From Lachnospiraceae bacterium (GTDB lineage: Bacteria > Bacillota > Clostridia > Lachnospirales > Lachnospiraceae): DNA of 64,000 bases. The stretch is taken from contig CAJTCV010000014.1 of assembly GCA_910574805.1 (NCBI GenBank), positions 62,001 to 126,000 of the forward strand. Direction: 5' to 3'. A program made the position numbers and the translations under genes. The notes below the pieces were generated by a model, which was not told the origin of the DNA, did not search any database, and worked only from the letters and a program-made list of their open reading frames with translations. Of this stretch, positions 38,025 through 48,407 are shown one piece after another; position 1 is the stretch's first letter; each line of letters begins with the position of its first letter.

Positions 38025-38543
38025 TCAGCGTTTCCGTCTCTTTGCCAGCGGTCGAAAGATGGTCATACGTCCGATGAAACAAAAGAACTGCACCATCAGG
38101 ACACCGGCCAGCACGCCGATGCTGTCGATCCCCACGTCTTTTCTGGAAGGTCCCCGGCCGGCCACGAAGGACTGATGATATTCGTCCAGCGCGGCAAAGC
38201 CCACACAGAAGCCGCCTGCCAGAAGCGGCAGCCACAGCCCCCGTACGCCGTAGACATAGAGCGGAAAGGAGACGGACACTGCCAGCAGAAAATATTCAGT
38301 CATATGCGCCAGCTTCCGGACCGGATAATGGATTCTTTCTATGTAATAATCCATATCACTTCCGGACCAGTGCAGATCGAAGGCTTCATTGGCAGATTCT
38401 ACGATGATCTCGCTGACCCTGTAGCTTAAGTTTCCGGAGACTGTTCCGCTCTGGGAAGAAAAAGAGAAGATCAGGTACATCATGAATATTGCGGGCAGAA
38501 AAGAAAAAGGTTTCAAAAGCGCCCTTAAAAATGCTTTTAACAT
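38025..38543 (-). CDS. VanZ-family membrane protein
   Basis: 172 aa with four predicted membrane helices. The family motifs are visible: RKLAHMTEYFLL after the second region and DEYHQSFVAGRGPSRKDVGIDSIG near the C terminus. VanZ members are linked to teicoplanin tolerance in enterococci, but most have no known role. AGGAGT precedes the start on the minus strand. It lies opposite to, and between, rpoC and rpsL, with its own promoter. Confidence 0.88.
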   Translation of the reverse strand: MLKAFLRALLKPFSFLPAIFMMYLIFSFSSQSGTVSGNLSYRVSEIIVESANEAFDLHWSGSDMDYYIERIHYPVRKLAHMTEYFLLAVSVSFPLYVYGVRGLWLPLLAGGFCVGFAALDEYHQSFVAGRGPSRKDVGIDSIGVLAGVLMVQFFCFIGRMTIFRPLAKRRKR

Positions 38544-38573
38544 GTAAGATGACTCCTTTTTAAAATTTGCCTT

Positions 38574-38602
38574 ATCATAGCACCAAAGAGATGCGGTGTC
38601 CA
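38574..38602 (-). promoter_or_regulatory. Promoter for the vanZ-family gene
   Basis: On the minus strand TGGACA (38602-38597), 17-bp spacer, TATGAT (38579-38574). Confidence 0.65.
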
Positions 38603-38680
38603 GCGAATTAAGAGAATCCTAAGAAACGGATTGTTTTATCAGGTTCCGGACTGCAAAATATGTGAATTGCGCAAAACCGC

Positions 38681-38709
38681 TTGACAAGGCAAAGGGGATT
38701 ATATATAAT
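38681..38709 (+). promoter_or_regulatory. Consensus promoter for rpsL-rpsG-fusA
   Basis: TTGACA at 38681, 17-bp spacer, TATAAT at 38704. Confidence 0.92.
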
Positions 38710-38769
38710 AATCAGGCATGCGTGCAGGACACGGGTGCTTTTCAGCGAGTCTGAAAGAACAGCAGTCAT

Positions 38770-38803
38770 GGTAAGGACTCTTACCGTCGCAGGATAAACC
38801 TGC
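38770..38803 (+). promoter_or_regulatory. Two-hairpin rpsL leader
   Basis: GGTAAG/CTTACC (38770-38785) then GCAGG-ATAAA-CCTGC (38789-38803), followed by CACAAA and AGGAGG. The second hairpin and tail loosely resemble the rplK/rplA leaders. Confidence 0.45.
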
Positions 38804-38828
38804 CACAAATATGCAGGAGGTGAAAGGA

Positions 38829-39251
38829 ATGCCAACATTTAACCAGTTAGTAAGAAAAGGAAGACAGACATCTGTGAAGAAGTCCACTGCTCCGGCTCTC
38901 CAGAAAGGATTCAATTCCCTGAGAAAGAGACCGATCGACGCATCCGCACCGCAGAAGCGCGGCGTATGCACCGCAGTGAAGACCGCGACTCCGAAGAAGC
39001 CGAACTCCGCCCTTCGTAAGATCGCCAGAGTACGTCTTTCCAATGGTATCGAGGTTACCAGCTATATTCCGGGTGAAGGCCACAACCTTCAGGAGCACAG
39101 CGTTGTGCTGATCCGCGGAGGCAGGGTAAAAGACCTTCCGGGTACCAGATATCATATCGTCCGCGGAACTCTGGATACCGCTGGTGTGGCGAAGAGACGT
39201 CAGGCACGTTCCAAATACGGTGCCAAGAGACCGAAAGACGCCAAGAAATAA
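38829..39251 (+). CDS. rpsL: 30S ribosomal protein S12
   Basis: 140 aa from ATG 38829, with AGGAGG 9 bp upstream. The decoding-centre motifs [11 protein letters not shown] and [13 protein letters not shown] have the Lys residues of streptomycin-sensitive S12. First gene of the str operon. Confidence 0.97.
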   Translation: MPTFNQLVRKGRQTSVKKSTAPALQKGFNSLRKRPIDASAPQKRGVCTAVKTATPKKPNSALRKIARVRLSNGIEVTSYIPGEGHNLQEHSVVLIRGGRVKDLPGTRYHIVRGTLDTAGVAKRRQARSKYGAKRPKDAKK

Positions 39252-39482
39252 AAAGCTCCCGGTCTGACCGGACATGCGCCGGGACAGGGCGCACAATGGA
39301 CCAGCAGGTCCGAAAACAGATAAAGAATCACAAACAGAACTATGATGGTTGGCATCGCATAAGCGCTGCCCTGTGCCAGGAGTTCCTCTCATCAGAGAGA
39401 CTTATGACTGCGGGTTTTAAGATAGAAGGATTACCGGGCACGAACACACGTAGAACGACACATGTGAGTACCTGTGATTTAA

Positions 39483-39977
<495 letters not shown>

Positions 39978-39989
39978 GAGGAAAATCCA

Positions 39990-42107
39990 TTGGCTGGAAG
40001 AGAATATCCGTTGGAGAGGACCAGGAATATCGGGATTATGGCTCATATCGATGCGGGCAAGACCACATTGACCGAGCGTATCCTGTACTATACTGGTGTG
40101 AACTATAAGATCGGTGATACTCATGAAGGTACTGCGACCATGGACTGGATGGAGCAGGAGCAGGAGAGAGGTATCACGATCACTTCCGCAGCTACGACCT
40201 GTCACTGGACCCAGCAGGAAAACTGCAAGGCAAAACCGGGTGCTCTCGAGCATCGTATCAACATCATTGATACCCCGGGCCATGTTGACTTTACCGTAGA
40301 GGTGGAGCGTTCCCTTCGTGTGCTGGACGGCGCGGTAGGCGTCTTCTGTGCGAAGGGCGGTGTTGAGCCTCAGTCTGAGAACGTATGGCGTCAGGCTGAC
40401 ACCTACAATGTACCCCGTATGGCGTTCATCAACAAGATGGATATCCTGGGGGCAGATTTTTATAATGCAGTGGAGATGATCAAGACCCGTCTGGGCAAGA
40501 ACGCCATCTGCCTGCAGCTTCCCATCGGCAAGGAAGATTCCTTTCAGGGAATCATCGACCTGTTCGAGATGAAAGCATATATTTACAATGATGATAAGGG
40601 CGACGACATTTCCATCACCGATATTCCGGATGATATGAAAGACGACGCCGAGTTATACCGCACCGAGCTGGTGGAGAAGATCTGCGAGCTGGATGACGAT
40701 CTGATGATGGAGTATCTGGAGGGTGAGGAGCCGTCTGTGGAATCCATGAAGGCGGCGCTGAGAAAGGCTACCTGCGAGTGTACGGCAGTTCCGGTATGCT
40801 GCGGAAGCGCTTACAGAAACAAGGGCGTACAGAAGCTTCTGGATGCAGTGCTGGAGTATATGCCGGCGCCCACCGATATCCCGGCCATCAAGGGTACGGA
40901 TATGGACGGCAACGAAGTGGAGAGACATTCTTCTGACGAGGAGCCCTTCTCCGCTCTGGCATTCAAGATCATGGCGGACCCGTTTGTAGGAAAGCTGGCG
41001 TTCTTCCGCGTGTACTCCGGTACGATGAATTCCGGTTCCTATGTATACAACTCCACCAAGGGCAAGAAGGAGCGTGTAGGACGTATCCTTCAGATGCACG
41101 CCAACAAGAGGCAGGAGCTGGACAAGGTGTATTCCGGCGATATCGCTGCAGCGGTAGGTTTCAAACTGACTACCACCGGTGATACGATCTGTGACGAGCA
41201 GCATCCGGTGATCCTGGAGTCCATGGAATTCCCGGAGCCGGTTATTGAGCTGGCCATCGAGCCCAAGACCAAGGCAGGCCAGGGCAAGCTGGGCGAGTCC
41301 CTTGCGAAGCTGGCGGAGGAGGATCCGACCTTCCGTGCGCATACGGATCCGGAGACCGGCCAGACGATTATCGCAGGTATGGGCGAGCTCCATCTGGAGA
41401 TCATCGTGGACCGTCTGCTGCGTGAGTTCAAGGTAGAGGCGAACGTAGGCGCGCCGCAGGTTGCTTACAAGGAGACCTTCACCAAGGCGGTGGATGTGGA
41501 TTCCAAGTATGCGAAGCAGTCCGGCGGACGCGGACAGTATGGACACTGTAAAGTACACTTTGAGCCCATGGATGCCAACGGCGAAGAGCTGTTCAAGTTC
41601 GATTCTTCCGTTGTCGGCGGTGCGATTCCGAAGGAATATATCCCGGCAGTCGGCGAAGGCATCGAGGAAGCGGCAAAGGCAGGTATCCTCGGCGGATTCC
41701 CGGTACTGGGTATCCACGCGACGGTATTCGACGGTTCTTATCATGAGGTCGACTCCTCGGAGATGGCGTTCCACATCGCCGGTTCTCTGGCATTCAAGGA
41801 GGCCATGCAGAAAGCGGGAGCAGTGCTTCTGGAGCCGATCATGAAGGTCGAGGTTACGACGCCGGAGGATTATATGGGAGACGTTATCGGCGATATCAAC
41901 TCCCGCCGGGGACGCATCGAGGGCATGGAGGATATCGGCGGAGGCAAGATGATCCGCGGATATGTACCGCTGGCGGAGATGTTCGGATATGCGACCGATC
42001 TTCGTTCCAGAACCCAGGGACGCGGCAACTATTCCATGTTCTTTGAGAAATATGAGCAGGTTCCCAAGAGCGTACAGGAAAAAGTTCTTGCTGCAAAGAC
42101 AAAATAA
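39990..42107 (+). CDS. fusA: Elongation factor G
   Basis: 705-aa translocase GTPase. The start is TTG 39990, unusual for so highly expressed a gene, with TAGGAGGA 6-12 bp upstream, and the family N terminus [25 protein letters not shown] begins directly after it. G motifs: [21 protein letters not shown]. It follows rpsG by 12 bp. Confidence 0.97.
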   Translation: MAGREYPLERTRNIGIMAHIDAGKTTLTERILYYTGVNYKIGDTHEGTATMDWMEQEQERGITITSAATTCHWTQQENCKAKPGALEHRINIIDTPGHVDFTVEVERSLRVLDGAVGVFCAKGGVEPQSENVWRQADTYNVPRMAFINKMDILGADFYNAVEMIKTRLGKNAICLQLPIGKEDSFQGIIDLFEMKAYIYNDDKGDDISITDIPDDMKDDAELYRTELVEKICELDDDLMMEYLEGEEPSVESMKAALRKATCECTAVPVCCGSAYRNKGVQKLLDAVLEYMPAPTDIPAIKGTDMDGNEVERHSSDEEPFSALAFKIMADPFVGKLAFFRVYSGTMNSGSYVYNSTKGKKERVGRILQMHANKRQELDKVYSGDIAAAVGFKLTTTGDTICDEQHPVILESMEFPEPVIELAIEPKTKAGQGKLGESLAKLAEEDPTFRAHTDPETGQTIIAGMGELHLEIIVDRLLREFKVEANVGAPQVAYKETFTKAVDVDSKYAKQSGGRGQYGHCKVHFEPMDANGEELFKFDSSVVGGAIPKEYIPAVGEGIEEAAKAGILGGFPVLGIHATVFDGSYHEVDSSEMAFHIAGSLAFKEAMQKAGAVLLEPIMKVEVTTPEDYMGDVIGDINSRRGRIEGMEDIGGGKMIRGYVPLAEMFGYATDLRSRTQGRGNYSMFFEKYEQVPKSVQEKVLAAKTK

Positions 42108-42120
42108 ACCAGAAACAGGC

Positions 42121-42149
42121 TTGCAAAAAATGTCCGTATGAAATATAAT
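42121..42149 (+). promoter_or_regulatory. Promoter for tuf
   Basis: TTGCAA at 42121, 17-bp spacer, TATAAT at 42144. Confidence 0.8.
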
Positions 42150-42213
42150 CAAGGATAGCGAGTGAAATAAAGAAAATCGTAGAAGTTATCTGATCTAAAG
42201 GAGGAAAACAAAA

Positions 42214-43401
42214 ATGGCAAAAGCTAAGTTCGACAGAACTAAACCACATTGTAATATCGGAACCATCGGTCACGTTGACCATGGTAAAACCACTCTGACC
42301 GCAGCAATCACCAAGGTTCTTTCCGAGAGAGTTGCCGGCAACACCGCTACTGATTTCGAGAACATTGATAAAGCTCCGGAAGAGAGAGAGCGTGGAATCA
42401 CCATTTCTACCGCGCACGTAGAGTATGAGACCGAGAAGAGACATTACGCACACGTTGACTGCCCCGGCCATGCGGACTATGTAAAGAACATGATCACCGG
42501 TGCGGCTCAGATGGACGGCGCAATCCTTGTGGTTGCTGCTACAGACGGCGTTATGGCACAGACCAAGGAGCACATCCTTCTGTCCCGTCAGGTAGGCGTT
42601 CCCTATATCGTTGTGTTCATGAACAAATGCGATATGGTAGACGACGAGGAGCTTCTGGAGCTGGTGGAGATGGAGATCACCGAGCAGCTTGAGGAGTACG
42701 AGTTCACGGACTGCCCGATCATCAAAGGTTCCGCACTGAAAGCTCTGGAAGAGCCGTCCAGCGAGTGGGGAGACAAGATCATGGAGCTTATGGCTACTGT
42801 TGACGAGTATATCCCGGACCCGCAGCGTGCAACTGACCAGCCGTTCCTGATGCCGGTCGAGGACGTGTTCACGATCACCGGCCGTGGTACCGTTGCTACC
42901 GGTAGAGTAGAGCGTGGTACGCTTCATCTGAACGAGGAAGTGGAGATCATCGGTGTGAAGGAAGAGTCCCGTAAGACCGTCGTAACCGGTATCGAGATGT
43001 TCCGTAAGCTTCTGGACGAGGCTCAGGCTGGTGACAACATCGGTATCCTTCTCCGTGGCGTACAGAGAACCGATATCGTCCGCGGCCAGGTTGTTGCAAA
43101 ACCGGGCAGCGTAAAATGCCACACCAAGTTCACGGCTCAGGTATACGTACTGACCAAGGACGAGGGTGGACGTCATACTCCGTTCTTCAACAACTACAGA
43201 CCGCAGTTCTACTTCAGAACTACCGACGTTACCGGTGTCTGCAACCTTCCGGAAGGCACTGAGATGTGCATGCCCGGCGATAACGTAGAGATGAGCATCG
43301 AGCTGATCCATCCGATCGCTATGGAGCAGGGTCTTACCTTCGCTATCCGTGAGGGCGGCAGAACTGTTGGATCCGGTCGTGTGGCTACGGTCATCGAATA
43401 A
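42214..43401 (+). CDS. tuf: Elongation factor Tu
   Basis: 395-aa GTPase that carries aminoacyl-tRNA to the ribosome. [17 protein letters not shown] and NKCD are the nucleotide-binding motifs. AAAGGAGG precedes ATG 42214. It has its own promoter as well as possible read-through from fusA. Confidence 0.98.
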   Translation: MAKAKFDRTKPHCNIGTIGHVDHGKTTLTAAITKVLSERVAGNTATDFENIDKAPEERERGITISTAHVEYETEKRHYAHVDCPGHADYVKNMITGAAQMDGAILVVAATDGVMAQTKEHILLSRQVGVPYIVVFMNKCDMVDDEELLELVEMEITEQLEEYEFTDCPIIKGSALKALEEPSSEWGDKIMELMATVDEYIPDPQRATDQPFLMPVEDVFTITGRGTVATGRVERGTLHLNEEVEIIGVKEESRKTVVTGIEMFRKLLDEAQAGDNIGILLRGVQRTDIVRGQVVAKPGSVKCHTKFTAQVYVLTKDEGGRHTPFFNNYRPQFYFRTTDVTGVCNLPEGTEMCMPGDNVEMSIELIHPIAMEQGLTFAIREGGRTVGSGRVATVIE

Positions 43402-43421
43402 TTGAACATTATGTGAAATAT

Positions 43422-43453
43422 CAGGGTGTCCCATGATGGGGCGCCCTGCTTTT
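43422..43453 (+). terminator. Terminator after tuf
   Basis: CAGGGTGTCCC (43422-43432) pairs along its length with GGGGCGCCCTG (43438-43448), then CTTTTC. Confidence 0.88.
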
Positions 43454-43675
43454 CAAAAGTATTATTTTCTGATTTCTTATACAGGTATTCACTGAGATTA
43501 CCCAACAAGATTACAAATATATCATGCAGGATCCGTTCTCTGGAGTGCGGTGTGTATTTTCGGCACCCTGAAATCCAAAGAACAGATCGGTGCGTTTTCT
43601 ACAGAGGATAAATGGCCGGCAGTTACCTGCAGGCCTGAAGAAAAATACGATTGTAGAAAAGGAGATGATATTAAG

Positions 43676-44122
43676 TTGAAAAACAAAAGCAGCGTCAGTC
43701 TGGCACAGGATGTGATCCGGGACTATATCAGAAGACAGTAGGAAAAGGGGCTCCGTGAGGGATCTATTCAGAATTATGGGATTGTTCTTAAAAATCTGTA
43801 CCATTATCTGCCGGAGGACAAACAGATTGACAGTGGTACCGGAGAAAGATGGATCCGCTATCTCAATGAGAGAGGCTATGGAGCCCGGACGATCAATGCT
43901 CATATATCTGTGCTGAACAGCTTTCTGCTGTATATGGGGAAAAAAGAATGGCAGTCCAGTGATTTCTGCAGGGGCCTGAACGATATCCAGCCGGAGCTGA
44001 GCCGGACAGAATACAAACGGCTTCTGCAGGCGGCAAAGCTTCTGGGAAAGGAACGGACTTATCTGCTGATCAAGACCATGGGTGGTGCGGGCGTACGGGT
44101 ACAGGAGCTGCTGCAGATTCTG
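43676..44122 (+). pseudogene. Tyrosine recombinase/integrase N-terminal remnant
   Basis: The frame from TTG 43676 (GGAG 11 bp upstream) reads as the SAM-like, core-binding N-terminal domain of a phage-type integrase. It continues through an in-frame TAG at 43739-43741 into GLREGSIQNYG, RWIRYLNERGYGARTINAHISVLN and the beginning of the catalytic domain, LSRTEYKRLLQAAK and GGAGVRVQELLQ. It then breaks off at about 44116 and passes in frame into regulator sequence. The catalytic RHRY residues after the first Arg are lost. The region 43454-43675 before it holds no supported gene. This is a dead integrase. Confidence 0.8.
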
Positions 44123-45130
44123 TTGTATACCGGCTCTGGCGGGATCAGAAGAGAAGTGCTGCTGTCCCGGCTGTATGGAGGAGATAGCAGTAAAGACCGG
44201 GCCGATAATCTGCGGGTTACGGTGTATCATCTGAGAAAAATACTGAGAGAAACAGAACTTTCAGATAAGGCGGATATCTGTATCAGAAACGGCATGTATG
44301 CTTTTGAATGCGATTGCGCAATAGAGATCGACGCACACTTATTTGATGAGTTACATCGGGAGGCAGAAACTGCGCAAGGAAGCAAATGCCTGGAACTTCT
44401 TAAAAAAGCCTGTGCTGTGTATGGTGGGCTATTTCCGGCCTCTGCTGTCAGGAGAGGAATGGGTGGCTGTGGAAGATGCGCATTACCAGCGAGGCTGTAC
44501 CCGGTGTGTGGAAGAAGTGTGCAGACTTCTGAAGGAACAGGGGGATTATGAAGAACTTCTGAGATTGTGCGGCCGGGCGGCTTCTCTGTATCCTTTCGAC
44601 GAGTGGCAGATCTGGCAGGTGGACGGTCTGATGGCGCTGGGGCGGCTTCGGGAATCTGCCGAACTGTATGAGAGAACGGTGGATCTGTATCGCGAGGAAT
44701 TTCCTGTGCAGCCGCCGGAACAGATGTCGCACTGTCTCAGGAGGATGGAGGCTCGGATGCGGACGGAGACAGAGGATCTGCATCAGATACGGGAATATCT
44801 TCGGGAAAAGGGAGCCGGTGCCGGCGCCTATTACTGCTCCTGCCCGGGCAGGCAGCTTATCTTCTTCTGTGCAGTATTTTGGATGAGAGAAAGAGGCGTC
44901 CGACCGGGACGGACAGTTTTCAGGAAGTGTCGGAAGCGCTTAAGAATTCTATAAAGGAATCCTTAAACCCGGAAGATATTTTTACCAGGTACGGCAAAGT
45001 GCAGTTTCTGGCGATTCTTTCAGAAGCAAATCCAGGTGAATGCCAGAGGATGATCAGCCGGATTGATGAAAGCTTTCGCAGGAGAGAAAAAAGCCGCAGG
45101 CTCCGGATTACTTATCGGATCCTTCCTGTT
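44117..45130 (+). pseudogene. Broken BTAD-type transcriptional regulator
   Basis: From about 44117 the integrase frame becomes regulator: LLYTGSGGIRREVLLSRLYGG and NLRVTVYHLRKILRE match the winged-helix part of BTAD/SARP-like regulators. A frameshift at about 44435 moves the BTAD repeat region (GEEWVAVEDAHYQRGCTRCVEEVCRLL, then TPR-like helices) to another frame. A second shift near 44855 returns it to the first frame with DERKRRPTGTDSFQEVSEAL and SLNPEDIFTRYGKVQFLAIL, a degenerate GGDEF-like C-terminal domain of this regulator type. The N terminus is missing. The ORFs here (43910-44551, 44343-44954, 44879-45352) are pieces of this one gene. Confidence 0.75.
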
Positions 45131-46290
45131 GATAACTTCCATATTTCTGAATGCAGTCAGCGGAAATGTTCTGAATGCGGGTACGGCAAAACAGAAAGAA
45201 AAGAATGTGGCGGTCGGAGAGGTCCTGAGCTCCTGGTACCGTCCGGTACTTTCGGTTACCTGTACCTGGTGCATGAGAAATGTTGTCATCTTTGCGCCGG
45301 CTGTGTATGGCGCCGTATCTGCATCGGGATCAGATCCTGCAGTTCTGGGTGATCCGGAATATGTATCCGGAGTGTGGACAGAGAGCAGTGCCATGAATGG
45401 TTCCGGATGCCTGCAGCTGCACTGTGTAACGCTGCGTCCGGGGACGGCGGCAGTCCATGTGGATTATGCAGCCTGCTTCGGCAGTTACAAAGATTCCGGA
45501 GGACCATGCCCTCAATGCGGAAAACAGGTGCCGCCTGTATATATGAACGACGTATGGTATAAATATAAAAATTATTATAATGTAAATGTCTATGTGGATT
45601 ATACCCTGACATATGATGCCAATGCGGGTGAGGATACAGTGACAGGACTGCCTTCTCCTGAGACAAGGAGAGAGTATAAAGATACTGCCGGAATTATCGT
45701 GTTAGATGAAGAGCCTGAACGCGAGGGATACAATTTTCTCGGATGGTCAAAAGAGGCGGCGGATAAGGCGAGCAGATATGAGGCAGGTAATCTGATTACG
45801 CTGGAATGGAAAAAGGGGGCGGAAGTCGGGACAACACTCTATTCAGTATGGGAAAAAGTGGCACAGGGTACTGATCCGGAAGAGCCACCGGCAGTACCGG
45901 ATACATCCGAAGCAGTTCCCGTACCGTCTGTTTACGAAGCGCCGGCTCCTTTTGACAGGAAGCGGCTGGAAGTGCCGGAGCTGTCTGTTCAGACAGAGTC
46001 GGGGGGCACGATATCGGAAGAGAATCCGCTCCCCCAGACAGAAAAAAGAGAGTTACGGCCGGATCCGCGTCTGAGAGCGGTAAACCCGAAGATACTGCTT
46101 GCAGTCCACGGGCATCGGTGCTGCATCCTTCATTTTGCAGTTATGCTGCCGGCGCTGCTGACAGAAGCAGTCTATACAGTCTATACAGGGAATATGATCT
46201 TGACAAATGGGGGCTGTTGTGTTAGGTTTTGTGAAACAGCCGGTTGCCTGTATGGTGTGATCAGAAAGCAGACAGATAAGGGGGGGGGTA
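45063..46290 (+). pseudogene. Degraded surface protein with InlB/Listeria-Bacteroides-type repeat
   Basis: The frame opened at 45063 has a hydrophobic, signal-like stretch (LLIGSFLLITSIFLNAV), a weakly conserved extracellular region with Cys pairs (CPQC), and one clear repeat unit: TLTYDANAGEDTV...YNFLGWSKEA...LYSVWEKV. A Pro-rich spacer follows, then LPQTE at 46029-46043, a sorting-signal look-alike in which Gly is replaced by Glu. The following membrane anchor is not convincing. The frame has no stop until 46511, well inside the next gene, so the true end is lost. The 5' end overlaps the broken regulator in another frame. I read it as a fossil. Confidence 0.6.
46280..46288 (+). repeat. G9 homopolymer in the ribosome-binding region
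   Basis: Nine consecutive G residues, 5 bp before the GTG start at 46294. Length changes would alter ribosome-binding spacing and the frame of the upstream remnant. Confidence 0.8.
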
Positions 46291-46293
46291 AAA

Positions 46294-47046
46294 GTGAAAA
46301 AGAGATTTTTGACGGCCATCCTGCTGGCAGTTTCTGTTCTTCTCATGTGGAAGATCTTCACACACAGGCCGCTGGAAGAGCGGGAGTGCCAGGAGGGGGA
46401 TGGAGACTGCAGGGTATATTATCTGCTGAACCTGGACGGCATGAAAGGCCTGGGGCATGCTGCCCTGCTTCTGGTGGACGGGGACGGCTTTGGGAAGCTT
46501 TACAGCTATAATGGAATGCAGTACAGTCTGTTCTGGTGCCTGACAGGAAAAGAGGGGATCGGCAGGATGACAGAGTACACGCTGGATCCTTCGGAGACAG
46601 AGCAGTTTCTCCGGACGGGATCGCTGGAAGCGGGGAGCTTTGAAGAATGTGATGATTTTGACCGCCTCCTGTACCGGCATGTGACAGGAGATCTGTATGA
46701 GAAGATCATGGAAGCAGCGAATATTTACAGAGAAACCGGGAAGGAATATGAACGGCTGTATGCAATGCTGTACGGCGGCGGGGAGACGGAGGATGCAGTG
46801 AAAGAGCAGATGGAGCAGTTTTTTGCGGAGGATACTCCCCGCTACCAGATCTATACGCATAACTGTGATACTGTGGCAAGGGAGCTTCTTGCGCTGGCGG
46901 ATGAAGAGATCCGGCAGTATAATTCTTCTGCCTGTGCTTTGACGCCTGCCGGAAATTACAGAAGTATGTGCAGAAGGCTGAGTGGGACCTGGGGGATAAT
47001 GAGGCTGGGAGAAGACAGTCCGGTGGAATTGCTGCTGGCATATTGA
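46294..47046 (+). CDS. Membrane-anchored or secreted protein with permuted papain-like (LRAT/NlpC-type) signature
   Basis: 250 aa from GTG 46294, the first plausible start after the G9 tract. An N-terminal hydrophobic segment (residues 4-22) is either an uncleaved anchor or a signal peptide. His55 in GLGHAALLL and Cys191 in THNCDTVARELL give the His-before-Cys order and the Asn-Cys pair of permuted NlpC/P60 and LRAT-like enzymes and of DUF4105-type proteins. The C-terminal PAGNYRSM also resembles such families. That makes it a candidate hydrolase or acyltransferase outside the membrane. The assignment rests on two motifs and is tentative. It is isolated between the accessory scar and the convergent two-component system. 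Confidence 0.6.
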   Translation: MKKRFLTAILLAVSVLLMWKIFTHRPLEERECQEGDGDCRVYYLLNLDGMKGLGHAALLLVDGDGFGKLYSYNGMQYSLFWCLTGKEGIGRMTEYTLDPSETEQFLRTGSLEAGSFEECDDFDRLLYRHVTGDLYEKIMEAANIYRETGKEYERLYAMLYGGGETEDAVKEQMEQFFAEDTPRYQIYTHNCDTVARELLALADEEIRQYNSSACALTPAGNYRSMCRRLSGTWGIMRLGEDSPVELLLAY

Positions 47047-47064
47047 ACTGGAAAAGCCGGAATA

Positions 47065-47092
47065 AAAACGGGATCTTTTTCGGAAAGATCCC
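47065..47092 (-). terminator. Terminator of the two-component operon
   Basis: GGGATCTTT, 5-base loop, AAAGATCCC (47070-47092). On the minus strand a T run (GTTTTTATT) follows. Confidence 0.85.
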
Positions 47093-47101
47093 TGAAATCT
47101 T

Positions 47102-48391
47102 TTATGATCTATGGAGAATGACCGTGAATGTGCTTCCGCCTCCTGGGGTATCGCTGACAAGGATCCTGCCCTGGTGGGCATGGATGATCTCTGAAGCGAT
47201 GCACAGCCCAAGCCCGAAGTGCCCTTTCTCGCTGCGTGCCTGATCAGACCGGTAAAAGCGTTCAAAGATCCTTGGCTTTTCCTCGTCAGATATTCCGATG
47301 CCGTTGTCGGCTACCAGAAGCTTTACTGTTTTTTCATCATACAGAAGAGAGAGACGGATCTGTCCGTTTTCGGGCGTATAGCTGAGCGCGTTGTGCAGCA
47401 GGATGGCCAGCACCTGTCGGATCCGCTGGGGATCGCAGCGGACAGCAGGAACCGTGTCCTCGGGAAGCTCAATCAGGAGCCGGATCGACTGTTCGGCTGC
47501 GGCCGGCTCAAAGGTTTCAAAAGTATCCAGAAGAAGCGTGTCCAGCTCCACAGGTTCCTTTTGAATCGTCCAGCTTAGACTGTCTGCCCGGGTGAGCAGG
47601 AGCATATCGTCGATGAGCCGGGACATACGGAGGCCTTCTGACTGGATGGACTCCAGAAAATGAATCCGTTCCTTTTCTTTTGGGGCGCGGGCAGATGCAG
47701 AGGCACAGGAAAGAATTACAGCCAGGGGTGTACGCAGTTCATGGGAAGCAGAAGCAATGAACTGGTTCTGCCTTTTTTGATTTTCTTCCAGAGGCTTTAA
47801 GATTCTCCTGGTGAAATACCAGGAAAACAGTGCCAGAGCGACAAAAGCCAGAAGATCCAGCAAAAAGAACAGCAGCCGTTGTGTCCGGATCTGAATCAGC
47901 AGCGGCTCCATGGAGCACAGGATCATGACCTGTAAAGTGCCGGTGCTTCGCCGGGATGTAGTGACGCAGGCATAGTGATCTTCCTGTTTGCTGCCTGTGG
48001 AGGAAAATGTATATTCCATATGCCAGGTGTCATAGGCAGAAATGACAGATTCCACCGCGAACGTATGCTCGTAAAATTTCCAGGCTGCTTCAAAGAGCTG
48101 TTTCTGTTCCGGCGTGTTCCGCTCATTATACAGAAATGGAACCCCGTTGTCGACTACATTGATCAGATATTTGCCATTGTCTTCAATTCTGGTCAGCCAT
48201 TCGTGAGTAATGATCGTCTGCTGTTCCAGATTGCTGACTAAAGTGTTCATATCATTTTGAAAAGAAGTAAAGCTGCGACTTTTTAATCCTGCTTCCGAGA
48301 TATAGAGATAGCAGCAGGACATGACAAACAGAATGAAGCTGGTGATGCCGGTGCATAAAAATGCCAGCCGGACATGGACTTTACGAAACAT
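47102..48391 (-). CDS. Sensor histidine kinase
   Basis: 429 aa. Two membrane helices (about residues 9-31 and 173-193) enclose an extracellular sensor of about 140 residues with no recognised fold. HisKA follows with phospho-acceptor His217 in ASHELRTPLAVI. The HATPase domain has N-box LLHNALSYTPENG, G1 DNGIGIS, F-box ERFYRSDQ and G2 GHFGLGLCIA. It lies 16 bp downstream of its response regulator and diverges from the lipoprotein/ABC operon it probably controls. Confidence 0.93.
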   Translation of the reverse strand: MFRKVHVRLAFLCTGITSFILFVMSCCYLYISEAGLKSRSFTSFQNDMNTLVSNLEQQTIITHEWLTRIEDNGKYLINVVDNGVPFLYNERNTPEQKQLFEAAWKFYEHTFAVESVISAYDTWHMEYTFSSTGSKQEDHYACVTTSRRSTGTLQVMILCSMEPLLIQIRTQRLLFFLLDLLAFVALALFSWYFTRRILKPLEENQKRQNQFIASASHELRTPLAVILSCASASARAPKEKERIHFLESIQSEGLRMSRLIDDMLLLTRADSLSWTIQKEPVELDTLLLDTFETFEPAAAEQSIRLLIELPEDTVPAVRCDPQRIRQVLAILLHNALSYTPENGQIRLSLLYDEKTVKLLVADNGIGISDEEKPRIFERFYRSDQARSEKGHFGLGLCIASEIIHAHQGRILVSDTPGGGSTFTVILHRS

Positions 48392-48407
48392 ACGCTGCTC
48401 CCTTCGG

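Noticed and set aside
38829-39251. Streptomycin-resistance changes in rpsL
   Set aside because: The Lys residues in TPKKPNS and RVKDLPG are those of sensitive S12.
43454-47046. A complete prophage or integrative element
   Set aside because: Only an integrase fragment is present. No terminase, relaxase, conjugation or structural genes and no flanking direct repeats were seen.
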